A model generated the notes under the pieces. That model saw nothing but the letters and a program-made list of their open reading frames with translations, was not told the DNA's origin and made no database searches. From assembly GCA_017403125.1 (NCBI GenBank), contig JAFQOR010000030.1:1-64000 (forward strand): a stretch of DNA of 64,000 nucleotides, written 5' to 3'. The translations under genes were made by a program, and so were the position numbers. Origin of the DNA: Alistipes sp. Lineage in GTDB: Bacteria > Bacteroidota > Bacteroidia > Bacteroidales > Rikenellaceae. Positions 30,443 to 39,699 of this stretch are shown in pieces (positions within the stretch are counted from its first letter, which is position 1; every line of letters begins with the position of its first letter).

Positions 30443-30703
30443 TTAAGGGACAGGGTCGTAGCCCGATCCACCCCACGGATGACAACGGAGCAGACGTCGA
30501 ATGGTTAAATATAATCCTTTGATAGGGCCATGCTTACGCAACGCCTCGATAGCATACTGCGAACATGTGGGCGTGAAGCGACAACTCGGCGGTTTGAGCG
30601 GCGAGATACATAGCTGATAGAAGCGTACGAGGAGTATAAACGGCAGGGCGATAAGGCGCTTAACGCCCCTCGACAATTTGTGCCAGAATCTTTCGGACTG
30701 CAT
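30443..30703 (-). CDS. yidD: Membrane protein insertion efficiency factor YidD
   Basis: An 86-residue inner-membrane-associated protein that assists insertion by YidC. The family core [33 protein letters not shown] and the closing [14 protein letters not shown] are both present, including the two paired cysteines. Its start lies 44 bases inside rnpA, an overlap common for the rnpA-yidD pair. Confidence 0.96.
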   Translation of the reverse strand: MQSERFWHKLSRGVKRLIALPFILLVRFYQLCISPLKPPSCRFTPTCSQYAIEALRKHGPIKGLYLTIRRLLRCHPWGGSGYDPVP

Positions 30704-31040
30704 TAGCTATGGTTTTGTAGGGCAATGGCTCCTTGGATGAATAAATTAGCGCGACGTCGATGGCAATGCCCTCCTTCTTGGCATGTTCTACGACAACCTG
30801 CTTGGATAGACGATACGCCTCCTTGGTCCTGCGGCGTAGCAGGTTACGCCTTACAGCGCGCTTATGATAGCGCTTCGGCACAGAGAAAACAACCTCAACC
30901 GAGGGTTGATCACAACTCTCGGTAAAGGTCATATATCGAAATGGATAGACAAAGCCCGATGTCCCTTCGGCAAAGAGACGTCGTAACGCCGTGAGCGAAT
31001 GTAGTCGCTCCGTCTTGGGAAGTGACGATGGCGTATTCAT
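30660..31040 (-). CDS. rnpA: Ribonuclease P protein component
   Basis: A 126-residue basic protein subunit of RNase P, which processes tRNA 5' ends. The signature [18 protein letters not shown] (about 83-100) is the RNR motif. The upstream [12 protein letters not shown] strand also fits. It lies 9 bases downstream of the hemD-like gene and overlaps yidD. It is not beside rpmH here, a departure from the enterobacterial order. Confidence 0.95.
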   Translation of the reverse strand: MNTPSSLPKTERLHSLTALRRLFAEGTSGFVYPFRYMTFTESCDQPSVEVVFSVPKRYHKRAVRRNLLRRRTKEAYRLSKQVVVEHAKKEGIAIDVALIYSSKEPLPYKTIANAVRKILAQIVEGR

Positions 31041-31049
31041 AGTATGGGG

Positions 31050-31901
31050 CTACTTCTTGGGAGTGCGTGTACGTGTCTTCTTCTGCAACTTGCTCTGCTG
31101 CACACGTATAAACTCCTCCTTGTCGGTATTCTCCTTAATCTGCGCATCCTCGACATCGCAACCCTCGGCGAGCTGACGACAATAGATATCGAGAGCCTTG
31201 ACCATGGAGGGAGCCTCGGGCGACGGCGCCGACGCCTTGACATGCAAACCAGCATCGACAGCTGCACGCAGCGTAGCCTCGCCAAAGGTAGCTACAACGG
31301 GCAATTTATCGATGTCGAAGTTCTCGGTGAGCGCCTTGACATCCGACGGCGAATAGAGCGCTATGATATCGTAGTCCGCAGGATTGATATCATTCATATC
31401 TGCACTCACGGTACGAGCAAAGACCACGGGATCACACTTCAATTTAAGTTTCGTCAAGGTCTCGGGAAGCTCGGGTTTGAAGGGTTCGGTGAGGGCCAAG
31501 ATAAACTTCTCGTCCTTATGTTTAACGATGAGCTCGAGCAACGAGTTGAACGTGCCGTCGGCAAACGATATCTTACGCTTGCGATAGATGATATACTTCT
31601 GCAAGTAGAGGGCTACGGCCTCTGTATTACAGATATACTTCATTGTCTCGGGCACCGTGATACGTGCCTCCTCGCAGATGTGAAAGAAACTATCGATAGT
31701 CGTGCGCGATGAGAATATCATGGTTGTATGATCCAGAATCTCTGTACGTTGCGCACGGAACTCTTTGAGCGTAACGCCCACGACACGAATCAAAGGCTTG
31801 TAATCGACATTGAGCTCGTACTTCTGCGCGAACTCATAGAAGGGCGACTTCTCGATGACAGCCGGGCGGGGCTGTGACACCAAAATCTTACTCACTTTCA
31901 A
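31050..31901 (-). CDS. Uroporphyrinogen-III synthase-like protein (HemD family)
   Basis: A 283-residue protein resembling the Bacteroidota HemD-like family. The segment TTMIFSSRTTIDSFFHI (about 60-76) corresponds to the HemD SxxGVxxF region, and DYDIIALYSPSDVKALTEN to the second-lobe equivalent. The last 25 residues are a Lys/Arg/Thr-rich tail (KLQKKTRTRTPKK). The frame has no ATG near its 5' end: TTG at 31901 or GTG at 31895 must serve, so the start is uncertain. No other porphyrin genes are nearby, so its activity in tetrapyrrole synthesis is unproven. The order DUF4271, hemD-like, rnpA, yidD is one I associate with Bacteroidales. Confidence 0.82.
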   Translation of the reverse strand: MKVSKILVSQPRPAVIEKSPFYEFAQKYELNVDYKPLIRVVGVTLKEFRAQRTEILDHTTMIFSSRTTIDSFFHICEEARITVPETMKYICNTEAVALYLQKYIIYRKRKISFADGTFNSLLELIVKHKDEKFILALTEPFKPELPETLTKLKLKCDPVVFARTVSADMNDINPADYDIIALYSPSDVKALTENFDIDKLPVVATFGEATLRAAVDAGLHVKASAPSPEAPSMVKALDIYCRQLAEGCDVEDAQIKENTDKEEFIRVQQSKLQKKTRTRTPKK

Positions 31902-31981
31902 AGTTATAGGTCTGTTTTTATATAACTATCTTTATACTTCACACAACGCCCAAAGGGGCAATTTTATTGCATCGTCATGCA

Positions 31982-32824
31982 CTACTGAGTAGCGAGCAAA
32001 CGGGCTACGAAACTTATGGGTAGCACAACGACGGCGCAAAGGTACAAAATCCAATACAAAATTGGAACTTTTTTATTGATAAATAGTTGCAAACTCTCCA
32101 CAAAATAGATCAAAACGATAATTGCACCAAGCACAATCGCCACAGCAGACCACGTAGGGGCACTCTCGGCAGGAGATAAAAGCCACGCTGCAACAACGGG
32201 ATAGAGCACTACCGTGCCACGAACAAAGTTTACGGACGAAAGCGTGGCAACCTCGCCGACAACACCCGATCCGGACAACCATCCTACGATGGTGTACATG
32301 GCATAGAGCCACGCCACAATAACACCCATAACCAATAATGCCACAAGTGGAGCAATAAGCATCTCTGTATCACTCAACAACATAGCGCCATGAGGTAAAG
32401 CCATATCCACTATTTTCACACCACCCATCGCCACCATTATCACACCGAGCAACGTGATCATGGCATTGAAGCGTGATGTATGAAGTTTCCCGCCCTCGCT
32501 CTCCATACGTTCACGGCCGATTGAATTTTTTTGACCTCCCCACACGATGACCATAAAGCCCCACGAACGCAACATAACCATAAGATAGTAGAGCAACGTA
32601 AGGAGCATTATGCCCTGAAACAGAGGCTGCTCGACAAGGCTATCTGCACTATATACACCTACATCGCCCACGACAAGCTCCGACCTATCGCCAAAGAGCA
32701 TAGCAGCGCTACCCTCCTGCACATCGCCATCGAGATACGTAGGCACACCTTCGGCAAGTTCGCTTGTCGAGCCAAACATCTCCTTCGATGTAGATAGAAT
32801 ACCATCTATCATCCTACTACTCAT
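31982..32824 (-). CDS. DUF4271 membrane protein
   Basis: A membrane protein of about 280 residues with six to seven helices in the C-terminal three quarters, beginning PLFQGIMLLTLLYYLMVMLRSWG. The N-terminal 70 residues are soluble. I take the ATG at 32824; a GTG at 32833 and an ATG at 32812 are alternatives. The first two overlap the stop of the upstream kinase gene. DUF4271 proteins have no assigned function; the position before the hemD-like gene is conserved in Bacteroidales as I recall it. Confidence 0.78.
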   Translation of the reverse strand: MSSRMIDGILSTSKEMFGSTSELAEGVPTYLDGDVQEGSAAMLFGDRSELVVGDVGVYSADSLVEQPLFQGIMLLTLLYYLMVMLRSWGFMVIVWGGQKNSIGRERMESEGGKLHTSRFNAMITLLGVIMVAMGGVKIVDMALPHGAMLLSDTEMLIAPLVALLVMGVIVAWLYAMYTIVGWLSGSGVVGEVATLSSVNFVRGTVVLYPVVAAWLLSPAESAPTWSAVAIVLGAIIVLIYFVESLQLFINKKVPILYWILYLCAVVVLPISFVARLLATQ

Positions 32825-34058
32825 CTGCAACACGATTAAGAGTTATACGAATGGTCGTACCCTTGCCCAGCTCGGAGTGAACGACAGCTATCTTACCTCG
32901 ATGGTACTCCTCGATGATACGACGCGAAAGCGATAGGCCCAAACCCCAACCACGAGTCTTGGTCGTAAAGCCCGGCTCGAAGATGCGTATCCAATTACTC
33001 TTGGCTATGCCCTTACCCGTGTCGCTAACATCGATATAAACATGATTCTTCTCCTCGGCAATCGACACATCGATATGACCTTGACCCTGCAACGCATCAA
33101 GCGAGTTTTTCAACAGATTCTCGATAACCCACTCGAACAGAGCTTCGTTGATTGAGGCTCGTATTGGAGCCATAGCCAAGCCATTGTAGTCGAGCGTAAC
33201 ATTACGCGGAATACGACGACGGAAGTATATCACCGTATCGCCTACTACCTCATTGACATTCGACGTTTTAAGCTGCGTCTCCGAGCCAATCTTCGAGAAG
33301 CGATCAACGACCTTCATAAGGTGTGTCAAATCCTTCGACATCTCCTCGACAGCCATCTGATCGACCGGCTGGCTACGCAGGTACTCCACCCATCCCAAGA
33401 GCGACGATGTGGGAGTACCCAACTGGTGCGCCGTCTCCTTTGCAAGACCTACCCAGATGCGGTTCTGCTCATTTTGACGCGTCGAGTAGAGGGCTATATA
33501 TGCAAATATCGCAAATATGACGATGATGACAAGCTGAACATACGGGAACAACGACAGCGCCTTGCTATGCGCACTCGACACAAGATTGGAGTAGTCGGTA
33601 TTGCCATAATATATGGTTAGCGTATTTTGATTAAGGAAGCCATAAGACACCGTAAACGGAACATTCTCGCGACTCATCTCTGCTATCTGCTCCTCGACCC
33701 ACGCCCTATCGGCAAGTTTTTCTACCGGCAGATTACTAATCTTCACATCGTGACGCTCATTGACAATGATAAGCGGCACATTGGTATGTTCGGCAAGCTT
33801 CTCGATGGGTTCGGGATAGGTATTTATGAGCTGATGTATGTTCGGCAGCATCAAGATATCCTCCCACATCTCCACCGTATTGTGCTCGGCACTGCGCAAC
33901 TTCTCGATAGCCTCCTCATCCTCATGATTCATCTCCGAAGAGATGGTCCACGTATATACAATCGACAATGCAGCAAGAATAAGCCCCGCCACAATTACCA
34001 CTGTGCGACGGCGCCTATCAAAAAACTTTGCCGATATGTTTAAATGCGGAAACTTCAT
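32817..34058 (-). CDS. Sensor histidine kinase without adjacent regulator
   Basis: A 413-residue kinase with two membrane helices (about 18-40 and 172-192) around a periplasmic domain of 130 residues. There is no recognisable HAMP. The H box is KETAHQLGTPTSSLLGW with His211, a variant (HQLGTP instead of HELRTP) seen in a Bacteroidota kinase group. The ATPase domain has LLKNSLDALQGQG and GWGLGLSLSRRIIEEYH. No response regulator lies nearby. The stop codon overlaps the DUF4271 start. Confidence 0.9.
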   Translation of the reverse strand: MKFPHLNISAKFFDRRRRTVVIVAGLILAALSIVYTWTISSEMNHEDEEAIEKLRSAEHNTVEMWEDILMLPNIHQLINTYPEPIEKLAEHTNVPLIIVNERHDVKISNLPVEKLADRAWVEEQIAEMSRENVPFTVSYGFLNQNTLTIYYGNTDYSNLVSSAHSKALSLFPYVQLVIIVIFAIFAYIALYSTRQNEQNRIWVGLAKETAHQLGTPTSSLLGWVEYLRSQPVDQMAVEEMSKDLTHLMKVVDRFSKIGSETQLKTSNVNEVVGDTVIYFRRRIPRNVTLDYNGLAMAPIRASINEALFEWVIENLLKNSLDALQGQGHIDVSIAEEKNHVYIDVSDTGKGIAKSNWIRIFEPGFTTKTRGWGLGLSLSRRIIEEYHRGKIAVVHSELGKGTTIRITLNRVADE

Positions 34059-34087
34059 CAGAGAGTTAGGGAGATAAGATTCTATGG

Positions 34088-35797
34088 CTAACGCCTATCT
34101 ACATCTTGTTCGCGCAATATACGTTCATACTCATTGCGCTGCAATAACAGATCGATAGCTGCATCTATGTCTTCGTCATGCATAGCGCCATGCTCAACAG
34201 CACCGGAGTTGTAGGCATGACGCAGGACTATCTCGGCATTTAGAGCATCGACAATCTCACGTCGGTATGTCTCCATATTCGACATCTTATCATCCTTGAT
34301 AAGACCTCGCATCTCCTCCAACGCTTCACCCAATCTCTGGTTGTAGAGGTCCTCCTCGACAGCCTTCTCCAAAGCACGCAACGCACGACGTGTCTCCGAC
34401 TCGTAGGGGACGTCACGCTCGGCAATCATGGCTGCAAAGTCGGCATAATCCTCATCCGTTATGGAGAACGTGCGAACATCAATCTTCTCGCCTACATGTC
34501 GTCGCATATACTCATCTGCCCAATCCTCCATATAACCCATAGCATAGAGCGTCAAGGCAAATCTGCTTACGTATTGTGGCTCAATCTTACGGTCCGGGAC
34601 TATACCGCCACCATCATAAACCTTGCGTCCAGCACGCGTATGATACTCCGTAAGAAGCGAGTCGGGCACCGCCTTTACACTACCATCGCTGTTACGTTCC
34701 GAGTAGTTGAGTGCCTGTATGCAACGTCCCGACGGGATGTAGTATTTTGCCGTAGTGTATTTAAGATAGGTATTATAGCCCAAGTGGCGCGTGCCCTGCA
34801 CCAGCCCCTTTCCATAGGTACGCTGACCCATGACCACAGCCCTATCCAGATCCTGCAACGAGCCTGCAACAATCTCCGATGCCGATGCCGAAGAGCCATT
34901 CACAAGCACTACAAGGGGAATGTCGAGTGCTACGGGCCGATGCTGCGTTGTGTAGTGAACAAGCGACGTTGAGTCTCTGCCCATGAGCGAAACAACACGC
35001 TCGTTGTTGGGGACAAACAACGATACTATATCCACCGCCTCCTGAAAAACTCCACCGCCATTAGAGCGGTAGTCGAGTATGATACCTCGCAAGCCGGGCT
35101 CTCGCATCAACTCCTCGACAGCATGGCGCATCTCTTGATAACAACCCTCGGTGAAGTCGTTATGACAGATATAGCCGACACTGTCGCGCAAAATACCATA
35201 GTATGGGACACTCGGTATCGATATGCGACGACGTGTAAGTCGCAGGGTATCTACCGAATGGTCAATGTTGCGCTCGATGACGACACTCACATCGGTACCG
35301 GGGTCACCTTTAAGACGCTTGCTAATCTCATCCGTTGCCACACCCTTCATACTCTCGCCCTCGATAGCCAGAATCTTATCGCCGATGCGAATACCCGCCT
35401 CGTCCGACGGCGAGTCCTTGTAGGGTTGAGCAAAAATCACATAGTCATCCTTCTTGCGAATGAGCGAGCCTACGCCACCATACTTGCCCGTAGTCATAAG
35501 CTCAAACTCTGCCATTGCCTGCTCCGATATGTATTGCGAATAGGGGTCGGTAGCCGATATCATGCCGGCAGATGCGGCATCGAGAAGTTTGTCGGCCGAG
35601 ACTTTATCGACATAGTTCAGGTCGAACTCACGCATCATATTTACCAATATCTCCGTGGCACGGCCCAAATCGAAGTCCGCCTCTACACGCGACGGCTGTT
35701 GCGCCATAGCAGATGACACATAGCAAGATAGCGCTATTGCGACGAGAAACACGCCTCGCCACACACGACCAAAAACCAATGACAAAATATCAAACAT
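34088..35797 (-). CDS. S41 C-terminal processing protease, second copy
   Basis: A 569-residue exported Ser-Lys protease. A signal sequence ends near SSAMAQQP; the PDZ domain (about 100-175) contains GGVGSLIRKKDDY and DEAGIRIGDKILAIEG. The dyad is Ser305 (SSASASE) and Lys330 (RTYGKGLVQ), 25 apart. The C-terminal 150 residues are helical and charged. It differs from the S41 protein at 7678-9387 by having a cleavable signal instead of a retained anchor and a different C-terminus. It is 29 bases upstream of the kinase gene, so co-transcription is likely; a protease-kinase link in envelope stress is possible but conjectural. Confidence 0.92.
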   Translation of the reverse strand: MFDILSLVFGRVWRGVFLVAIALSCYVSSAMAQQPSRVEADFDLGRATEILVNMMREFDLNYVDKVSADKLLDAASAGMISATDPYSQYISEQAMAEFELMTTGKYGGVGSLIRKKDDYVIFAQPYKDSPSDEAGIRIGDKILAIEGESMKGVATDEISKRLKGDPGTDVSVVIERNIDHSVDTLRLTRRRISIPSVPYYGILRDSVGYICHNDFTEGCYQEMRHAVEELMREPGLRGIILDYRSNGGGVFQEAVDIVSLFVPNNERVVSLMGRDSTSLVHYTTQHRPVALDIPLVVLVNGSSASASEIVAGSLQDLDRAVVMGQRTYGKGLVQGTRHLGYNTYLKYTTAKYYIPSGRCIQALNYSERNSDGSVKAVPDSLLTEYHTRAGRKVYDGGGIVPDRKIEPQYVSRFALTLYAMGYMEDWADEYMRRHVGEKIDVRTFSITDEDYADFAAMIAERDVPYESETRRALRALEKAVEEDLYNQRLGEALEEMRGLIKDDKMSNMETYRREIVDALNAEIVLRHAYNSGAVEHGAMHDEDIDAAIDLLLQRNEYERILREQDVDRR

Positions 35798-35831
35798 TTC
35801 TCAACTCTTCTCTCTTAAAAACAACAACCCT

Positions 35832-36308
35832 CTAATCCTCGAAGCGGCTATTACGCAGGTAGGCGCTCAGCTGGTATGCTATGCGAGACACCATACGTCT
35901 GATACCTACAAGCTCGATGCCACCATCCCTCTCACGCACCTCAATTCTATCCTCGAACATAAGCATCAGGCGTCGCAAAAACGATGTTGCACGATATACT
36001 CTTACACCATCATGCTGCTCGACGAGCTTAAAGCCATAGAGCTGCATAGCATTATCCAAACGCACCGTATCACGCTCCGCCTCAAAACCATCGATTCGGC
36101 TACGCATAAAGCCGAAGAGGGGGTAGAACGCCGCAAGAGCAATGAAGGCAACAATCATCCACACGCCATTACCCGACGTCAACTGCGCCATAAGCTGCAC
36201 CTTGACACTACCCGCCGAAGGGTCGGTAAGCGATATTAACCACACCAAGCCTACATATAAAACGCAGAGAAAAAGCAGATATTTCAGCGATCTCACAAAA
36301 TGCTTCAT
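35832..36308 (-). CDS. Small two-helix membrane protein, unknown
   Basis: A 158-residue protein with two predicted membrane helices (about 9-28 and 47-66), followed by a cytosolic or periplasmic domain of about 90 residues rich in Arg and Glu (for example RSRIDGFEAERDTVRLDN and FEDRIEVRERDGGIELVGIRR). I do not recognise a family. It lies between ispH (12 bases) and the S41 gene (34 bases) on the same strand, so it is likely part of their transcript. Confidence 0.7.
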   Translation of the reverse strand: MKHFVRSLKYLLFLCVLYVGLVWLISLTDPSAGSVKVQLMAQLTSGNGVWMIVAFIALAAFYPLFGFMRSRIDGFEAERDTVRLDNAMQLYGFKLVEQHDGVRVYRATSFLRRLMLMFEDRIEVRERDGGIELVGIRRMVSRIAYQLSAYLRNSRFED

Positions 36309-36320
36309 AACACAATTATA

Positions 36321-37190
36321 TTATCCGTTATTAGTCATACCTTCGATAGCCGCAGCCACACGCTCCATCAACCACCGTGGCGTGGATGTGGCGCCGCATA
36401 TTCCTACACTCTCTACCCCTTCGAACCACGCAGCATTCAACTCTTCTGCCTCCTCTATATTGAAACTACGCTCATTAGCTCGACAACACACATCATAGAG
36501 TACTCTTCCATTCGAAGATTTGCGTCCCGCAACAAAGATAACCACATCGACGCTGCGCGAGAAGTCTGCAAGCGATTTTTCGCGTCCCGCGACACGCCGA
36601 CAGATAGTGTCATCAAGCGTAACACTCTCCGCAACCGTTGCTCGGCGCTTAATCTCCTCGCCCAACTCGTTGAAAAGGTCGATACTCTGTGTAGTCTGCG
36701 AAAGGAAGTAAATGGGACGCGTGAAATCCACCCCATCCAAATCGGCAACACTCTCGACAACAACAACATCATCCTCGACCTGCCCCGTAAGTCCTACAAC
36801 CTCGGCATGGCCACGCTTACCCAATAACACAACACTACCCCCAACACTCTGCATGCTCTTGTAAGCATCGACAAGGCGTCGTTGCAGGCGCGCTACAACG
36901 GGACATGTGGCATCAATAATACGTATGCCGAGTGACTCTGCCAAACGATAGGTACGCGGAGGTTCGCCATGTGCCCGTATGAGCATCGTACGACCCGCAA
37001 GTTGTGGCATATCTGCGTGAGTTATAGTGCCAAGGCCCAACTCTTCGAGGCGCTGTACCTCAACACGATTATGTACAATATCGCCCAACGAATACACCTT
37101 GCCACCACTGCGCAGGGCTTCCTCCGCCTCGTTTATGGCGCGCACCACGCCAAAGCAAAAACCGGAATTTTCGTCTATGCGGACCCTCAT
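36321..37190 (-). CDS. ispH: 4-hydroxy-3-methylbut-2-enyl diphosphate reductase
   Basis: A 289-residue iron-sulfur enzyme for the last MEP-pathway step, giving IPP and DMAPP. The cluster ligands Cys12, Cys96 and Cys197 fall at the same numbers as in E. coli IspH. The motifs NSGFCFGV, DATCPVV and FLSQTTQS are present. It follows cmk after 21 bases. Some Bacteroidales have ispH fused or adjacent to cmk; here they are separate genes. Confidence 0.97.
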   Translation of the reverse strand: MRVRIDENSGFCFGVVRAINEAEEALRSGGKVYSLGDIVHNRVEVQRLEELGLGTITHADMPQLAGRTMLIRAHGEPPRTYRLAESLGIRIIDATCPVVARLQRRLVDAYKSMQSVGGSVVLLGKRGHAEVVGLTGQVEDDVVVVESVADLDGVDFTRPIYFLSQTTQSIDLFNELGEEIKRRATVAESVTLDDTICRRVAGREKSLADFSRSVDVVIFVAGRKSSNGRVLYDVCCRANERSFNIEEAEELNAAWFEGVESVGICGATSTPRWLMERVAAAIEGMTNNG

Positions 37191-37211
37191 AACCCTACCC
37201 TACAGACGTAT

Positions 37212-37907
37212 CTATCGTTTGATAATCTCCTCGTAGCGCTCCATAAACCACGCCATCTGCTCCTCGACGCTCATCGTAGAGTTGTCGAGCACCAATGCAT
37301 CATCGGCCTTGCGTAGGGGCGATATAGCACGTGTCATATCCGCCTTATCGCGCGACACAACATTCTCATATATCTCTTCGAGCGTAACCTTGTCGCCCTT
37401 TGCCGTAAGCTCCTTATAGCGACGCTCGGCACGGACCATGGCATCTGCGGTCATGTATATTTTGAGCTCTGCATCGGGGAACACAACGGTACCTATATCA
37501 CGACCATCCATAACAATACCTCGCTTCTGGCCCATGTGCTGCTGTAAAGCCACGAGTCGGCGACGCACCTCACCAATAGAGCTCACCGCACTCACGCAGT
37601 TGCTAACCTCGATAGTGCGAATCTTACACTCGACCAAATCGCCATTTACGTAGATGTCACTTGCACCTCGCTCCGAATTGAAGCGGAACTGAATGTCGAT
37701 ATCGTCGAGCATCGATACAATCATATCTTCGTCGGCAATACCCGAACGTATAGCACCATGCTCCAAGGCGTAGAGCGTCACAGCACGATACATGGCTCCG
37801 GTATCTATAAAGATGTAGCCCAGACGCGCCGCAATGGTCTTGGCAAAAGTACTCTTGCCGCACGACGAGTGGCCGTCGATGGCTATGATGATTCTCTTAT
37901 TATCCAT
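37212..37907 (-). CDS. cmk: Cytidylate kinase
   Basis: A 231-residue NMP kinase phosphorylating CMP and dCMP. The P-loop is GHSSCGKSTFAK (12-23). DTGAMYRAVTLYAL and the VMDGRDIGTVVFPDA motif (the CMP site) are typical, as is the LID region with SRDKADMTRAISPLRKADDA. It lies 6 bases downstream of the LysE-type gene and 21 upstream of ispH. Confidence 0.96.
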   Translation of the reverse strand: MDNKRIIIAIDGHSSCGKSTFAKTIAARLGYIFIDTGAMYRAVTLYALEHGAIRSGIADEDMIVSMLDDIDIQFRFNSERGASDIYVNGDLVECKIRTIEVSNCVSAVSSIGEVRRRLVALQQHMGQKRGIVMDGRDIGTVVFPDAELKIYMTADAMVRAERRYKELTAKGDKVTLEEIYENVVSRDKADMTRAISPLRKADDALVLDNSTMSVEEQMAWFMERYEEIIKR

Positions 37908-37913
37908 TGTTTA

Positions 37914-38735
37914 CTAAATTATTACAGACAGCAGAGTGTAGAGTCCGAGGATGCCTATCACAAGACCTGCAACATGGTTTATCGTAAGTAGATGGCGCGG
38001 ACGGAAATTCCTGCGGAACAAGTTCAGAAGCGACGTTACAATCAGCCACCATATTGTAGCTCCCACCAAGAAGCCGAACAACACAAGAGTAGTATTCATC
38101 ACTCTACCAACCTTTGCAGGGTTAGCTTCAACCACAGCCTCCTCATCGAGCAACACATCATCGGCCCCAAACATCTCCTCGGGCAACACCTCCTGCTGCT
38201 CCCCTGCAACTACAACCTCTGCCATTAGCTCCTTGGGCTCTTCTACGTCAATAGCCACAATCTCCTCCTCGGCAACAACGGTTTCGGCAGGTTTATTCGA
38301 GAGATCGATATGGAACATCGTGAAGAAGGCGAGGATGTAGGGGATGATAAACACGAAGTTGGCAAGCGTAAAGCCAAACATCGAGGCAAAATCCTGCCAT
38401 AAATGCGTCTTACCGGCACGATTCTTGCGAATCTGCGGCACAGGATTTTTGAAGAATATGAAGGCACCAACTATGATAACGAAACATCCACCACAAATCT
38501 GGATTATATCGTTATATTGGTCAATAGAGCTCTTTAAGAGAGCATAGACCGTGAACGAAAGAATCGCCAAAATCGTATCGGCACACGCCACGCCAAAGCC
38601 CGAAACAAAGCCCGAAAGATAGCCCTTGCTCAACGTACGTTGTATGCACAATACCGCAACGGGACCCACGGTCACCGACGCAGCGAAGCCCACACACATG
38701 CCACCAAAGAGTATCTGCAAAATCTCCACTACCAT
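37914..38735 (-). CDS. LysE-family exporter with acidic loop insertion
   Basis: A 273-residue membrane protein of the LysE/RhtB type. The N-terminal ILFGGMCVGFAASVTVGPVA (with the conserved GPVA) and GFVSGFGVACADTILA segments fit the family, as do about six helices. Residues 149-207 form an unusual inserted loop of some 59 residues with 20 or more Glu/Asp and almost no Arg/Lys, between the helix ending FFTMFHIDL and the one starting RVMNTTLVLFGF. Normal members are about 210 residues. Cargo is unknown. Confidence 0.83.
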   Translation of the reverse strand: MVVEILQILFGGMCVGFAASVTVGPVAVLCIQRTLSKGYLSGFVSGFGVACADTILAILSFTVYALLKSSIDQYNDIIQICGGCFVIIVGAFIFFKNPVPQIRKNRAGKTHLWQDFASMFGFTLANFVFIIPYILAFFTMFHIDLSNKPAETVVAEEEIVAIDVEEPKELMAEVVVAGEQQEVLPEEMFGADDVLLDEEAVVEANPAKVGRVMNTTLVLFGFLVGATIWWLIVTSLLNLFRRNFRPRHLLTINHVAGLVIGILGLYTLLSVII

Positions 38736-39020
38736 TGCTCTAAACCAAACGACGTACCGTTAATATTATTATGCGACCATTATGGTGCTAAATTTAGGTA
38801 CATACATCGCGACAAAGATACAAAACAATTCACAAAGCGCAATTCCGAAAGTGCAATTATTTTCGTATATGCTATCACAAAAGTGCAGCTTTATCACCCA
38901 TTTTCATCAGTTTAGGCGCTAAAACTCACCAATTAGATTAAAAACTTTGCGATGAAAAATATTATTAGTACCTTTACGCAAGATTTCAATAGTTCATTTT
39001 TTATAAACAACACATTTATT
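38736..39020. other. Divergent intergenic region, LysE-type / DUF3467 genes
   Basis: 285 bases without a gene. A minus-strand TATCTTTG (complement of 38813-38820) fits a promoter for the leftward LysE-type/cmk/ispH run. On the plus strand, a TTTG preceded by an A-rich run near 38944 is a weaker candidate for the DUF3467 gene. The in-frame ATG at 38952 would add 23 residues to that gene, but they look non-coding. Confidence 0.5.
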
Positions 39021-39326
39021 ATGTCAGAGATTAAGAAGCCTGGTATTGAGATACAGCTTGACGAGCAGGTTGCACAGGGCAACTACTGCAATTTGGCTAT
39101 TATTGCTCACTCTAACTCGGAGTTTATCGTCGATTTTGCAACGATGCTTCCCGGTCTGCAAAAGGCACGCGTGAAGAGTCGTGTGATACTCACTCCGGAG
39201 CATGCAAAGCGCCTGCTTCTCTCGTTGCAGGAGAATATTGCACGCTACGAGAACAATGTGGGTAAGATTAACATCCCCACCAAGCAGCCCATGCTCGACC
39301 CATTCGGTTCGAAGGGTCAGGCGTAA
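39021..39326 (+). CDS. DUF3467 protein
   Basis: A 101-residue soluble protein of the DUF3467 family, widespread in Bacteroidota. The core is AQGNYCNLAIIAHSNSEFIVDFA and PGLQKARVKSRVILTPEHAKRLL, ending with a short linker. I chose the ATG at 39021 (MSEIKKPGIEIQLDE) because family members start there; an upstream ATG at 38952 gives a non-conserved extension. Function is unknown. Monocistronic, with a long hairpin 18 bases after the stop. Confidence 0.88.
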   Translation: MSEIKKPGIEIQLDEQVAQGNYCNLAIIAHSNSEFIVDFATMLPGLQKARVKSRVILTPEHAKRLLLSLQENIARYENNVGKINIPTKQPMLDPFGSKGQA

Positions 39327-39344
39327 TAGTGCCTAACACCATAC

Positions 39345-39384
39345 CACATGGGGCTGACCGACTAATGACGGTCAGCCCCATGTG
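39345..39384 (+). terminator. Hairpin after DUF3467 gene
   Basis: A perfect 16-bp stem (cacatggggctgaccg and its complement) with an 8-base loop. The following sequence (cgtattga) is only mildly T-rich, so it could also act as an mRNA 3'-end stabiliser. Confidence 0.8.
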
Positions 39385-39501
39385 CGTATTGATCGGCAAA
39401 ACAAAACCATTTTCGCCATCTTACCCTCACCTCTTTACGCCATTTCACCCGACAAAATATCTGTTTCACCGGATGTTTTGAACATTTCGCCCGCAATAGA
39501 G

Positions 39502-39530
39502 TTGTTTTTCACATAAATTAGCTATCTTTG
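39502..39530 (+). promoter_or_regulatory. Promoter of His-rich lipoprotein gene
   Basis: TTG at 39502-39504, 18 bases, TATCTTTG at 39523-39530, matching the Bacteroidota consensus. The leader to the start codon is about 160 bases. Confidence 0.65.
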
Positions 39531-39699
39531 TAATGGGGGAGTAGTAACCAAAAGATAGCGTCAATTCACGAAAAACGCTCAACGGAATGGTTGTTTGGGA
39601 CGATTTTCGTTAAAGAATTTGAAGAGCTATAACCAATGGTGCGACAGTAAGCATCAACTTACGGCGCCCCACACGATATAACGATAAAACTATATGCTT

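Larger units (their letters stand above)
39327..39699. other. Intergenic region with hairpin, promoter and long leader
   Basis: The stretch holds the terminator of the DUF3467 gene and a consensus promoter (39502-39530). The leader of about 160 bases before the lipoprotein start contains short repeats (gataacgataa-like) and no open frame worth calling. Confidence 0.6.
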
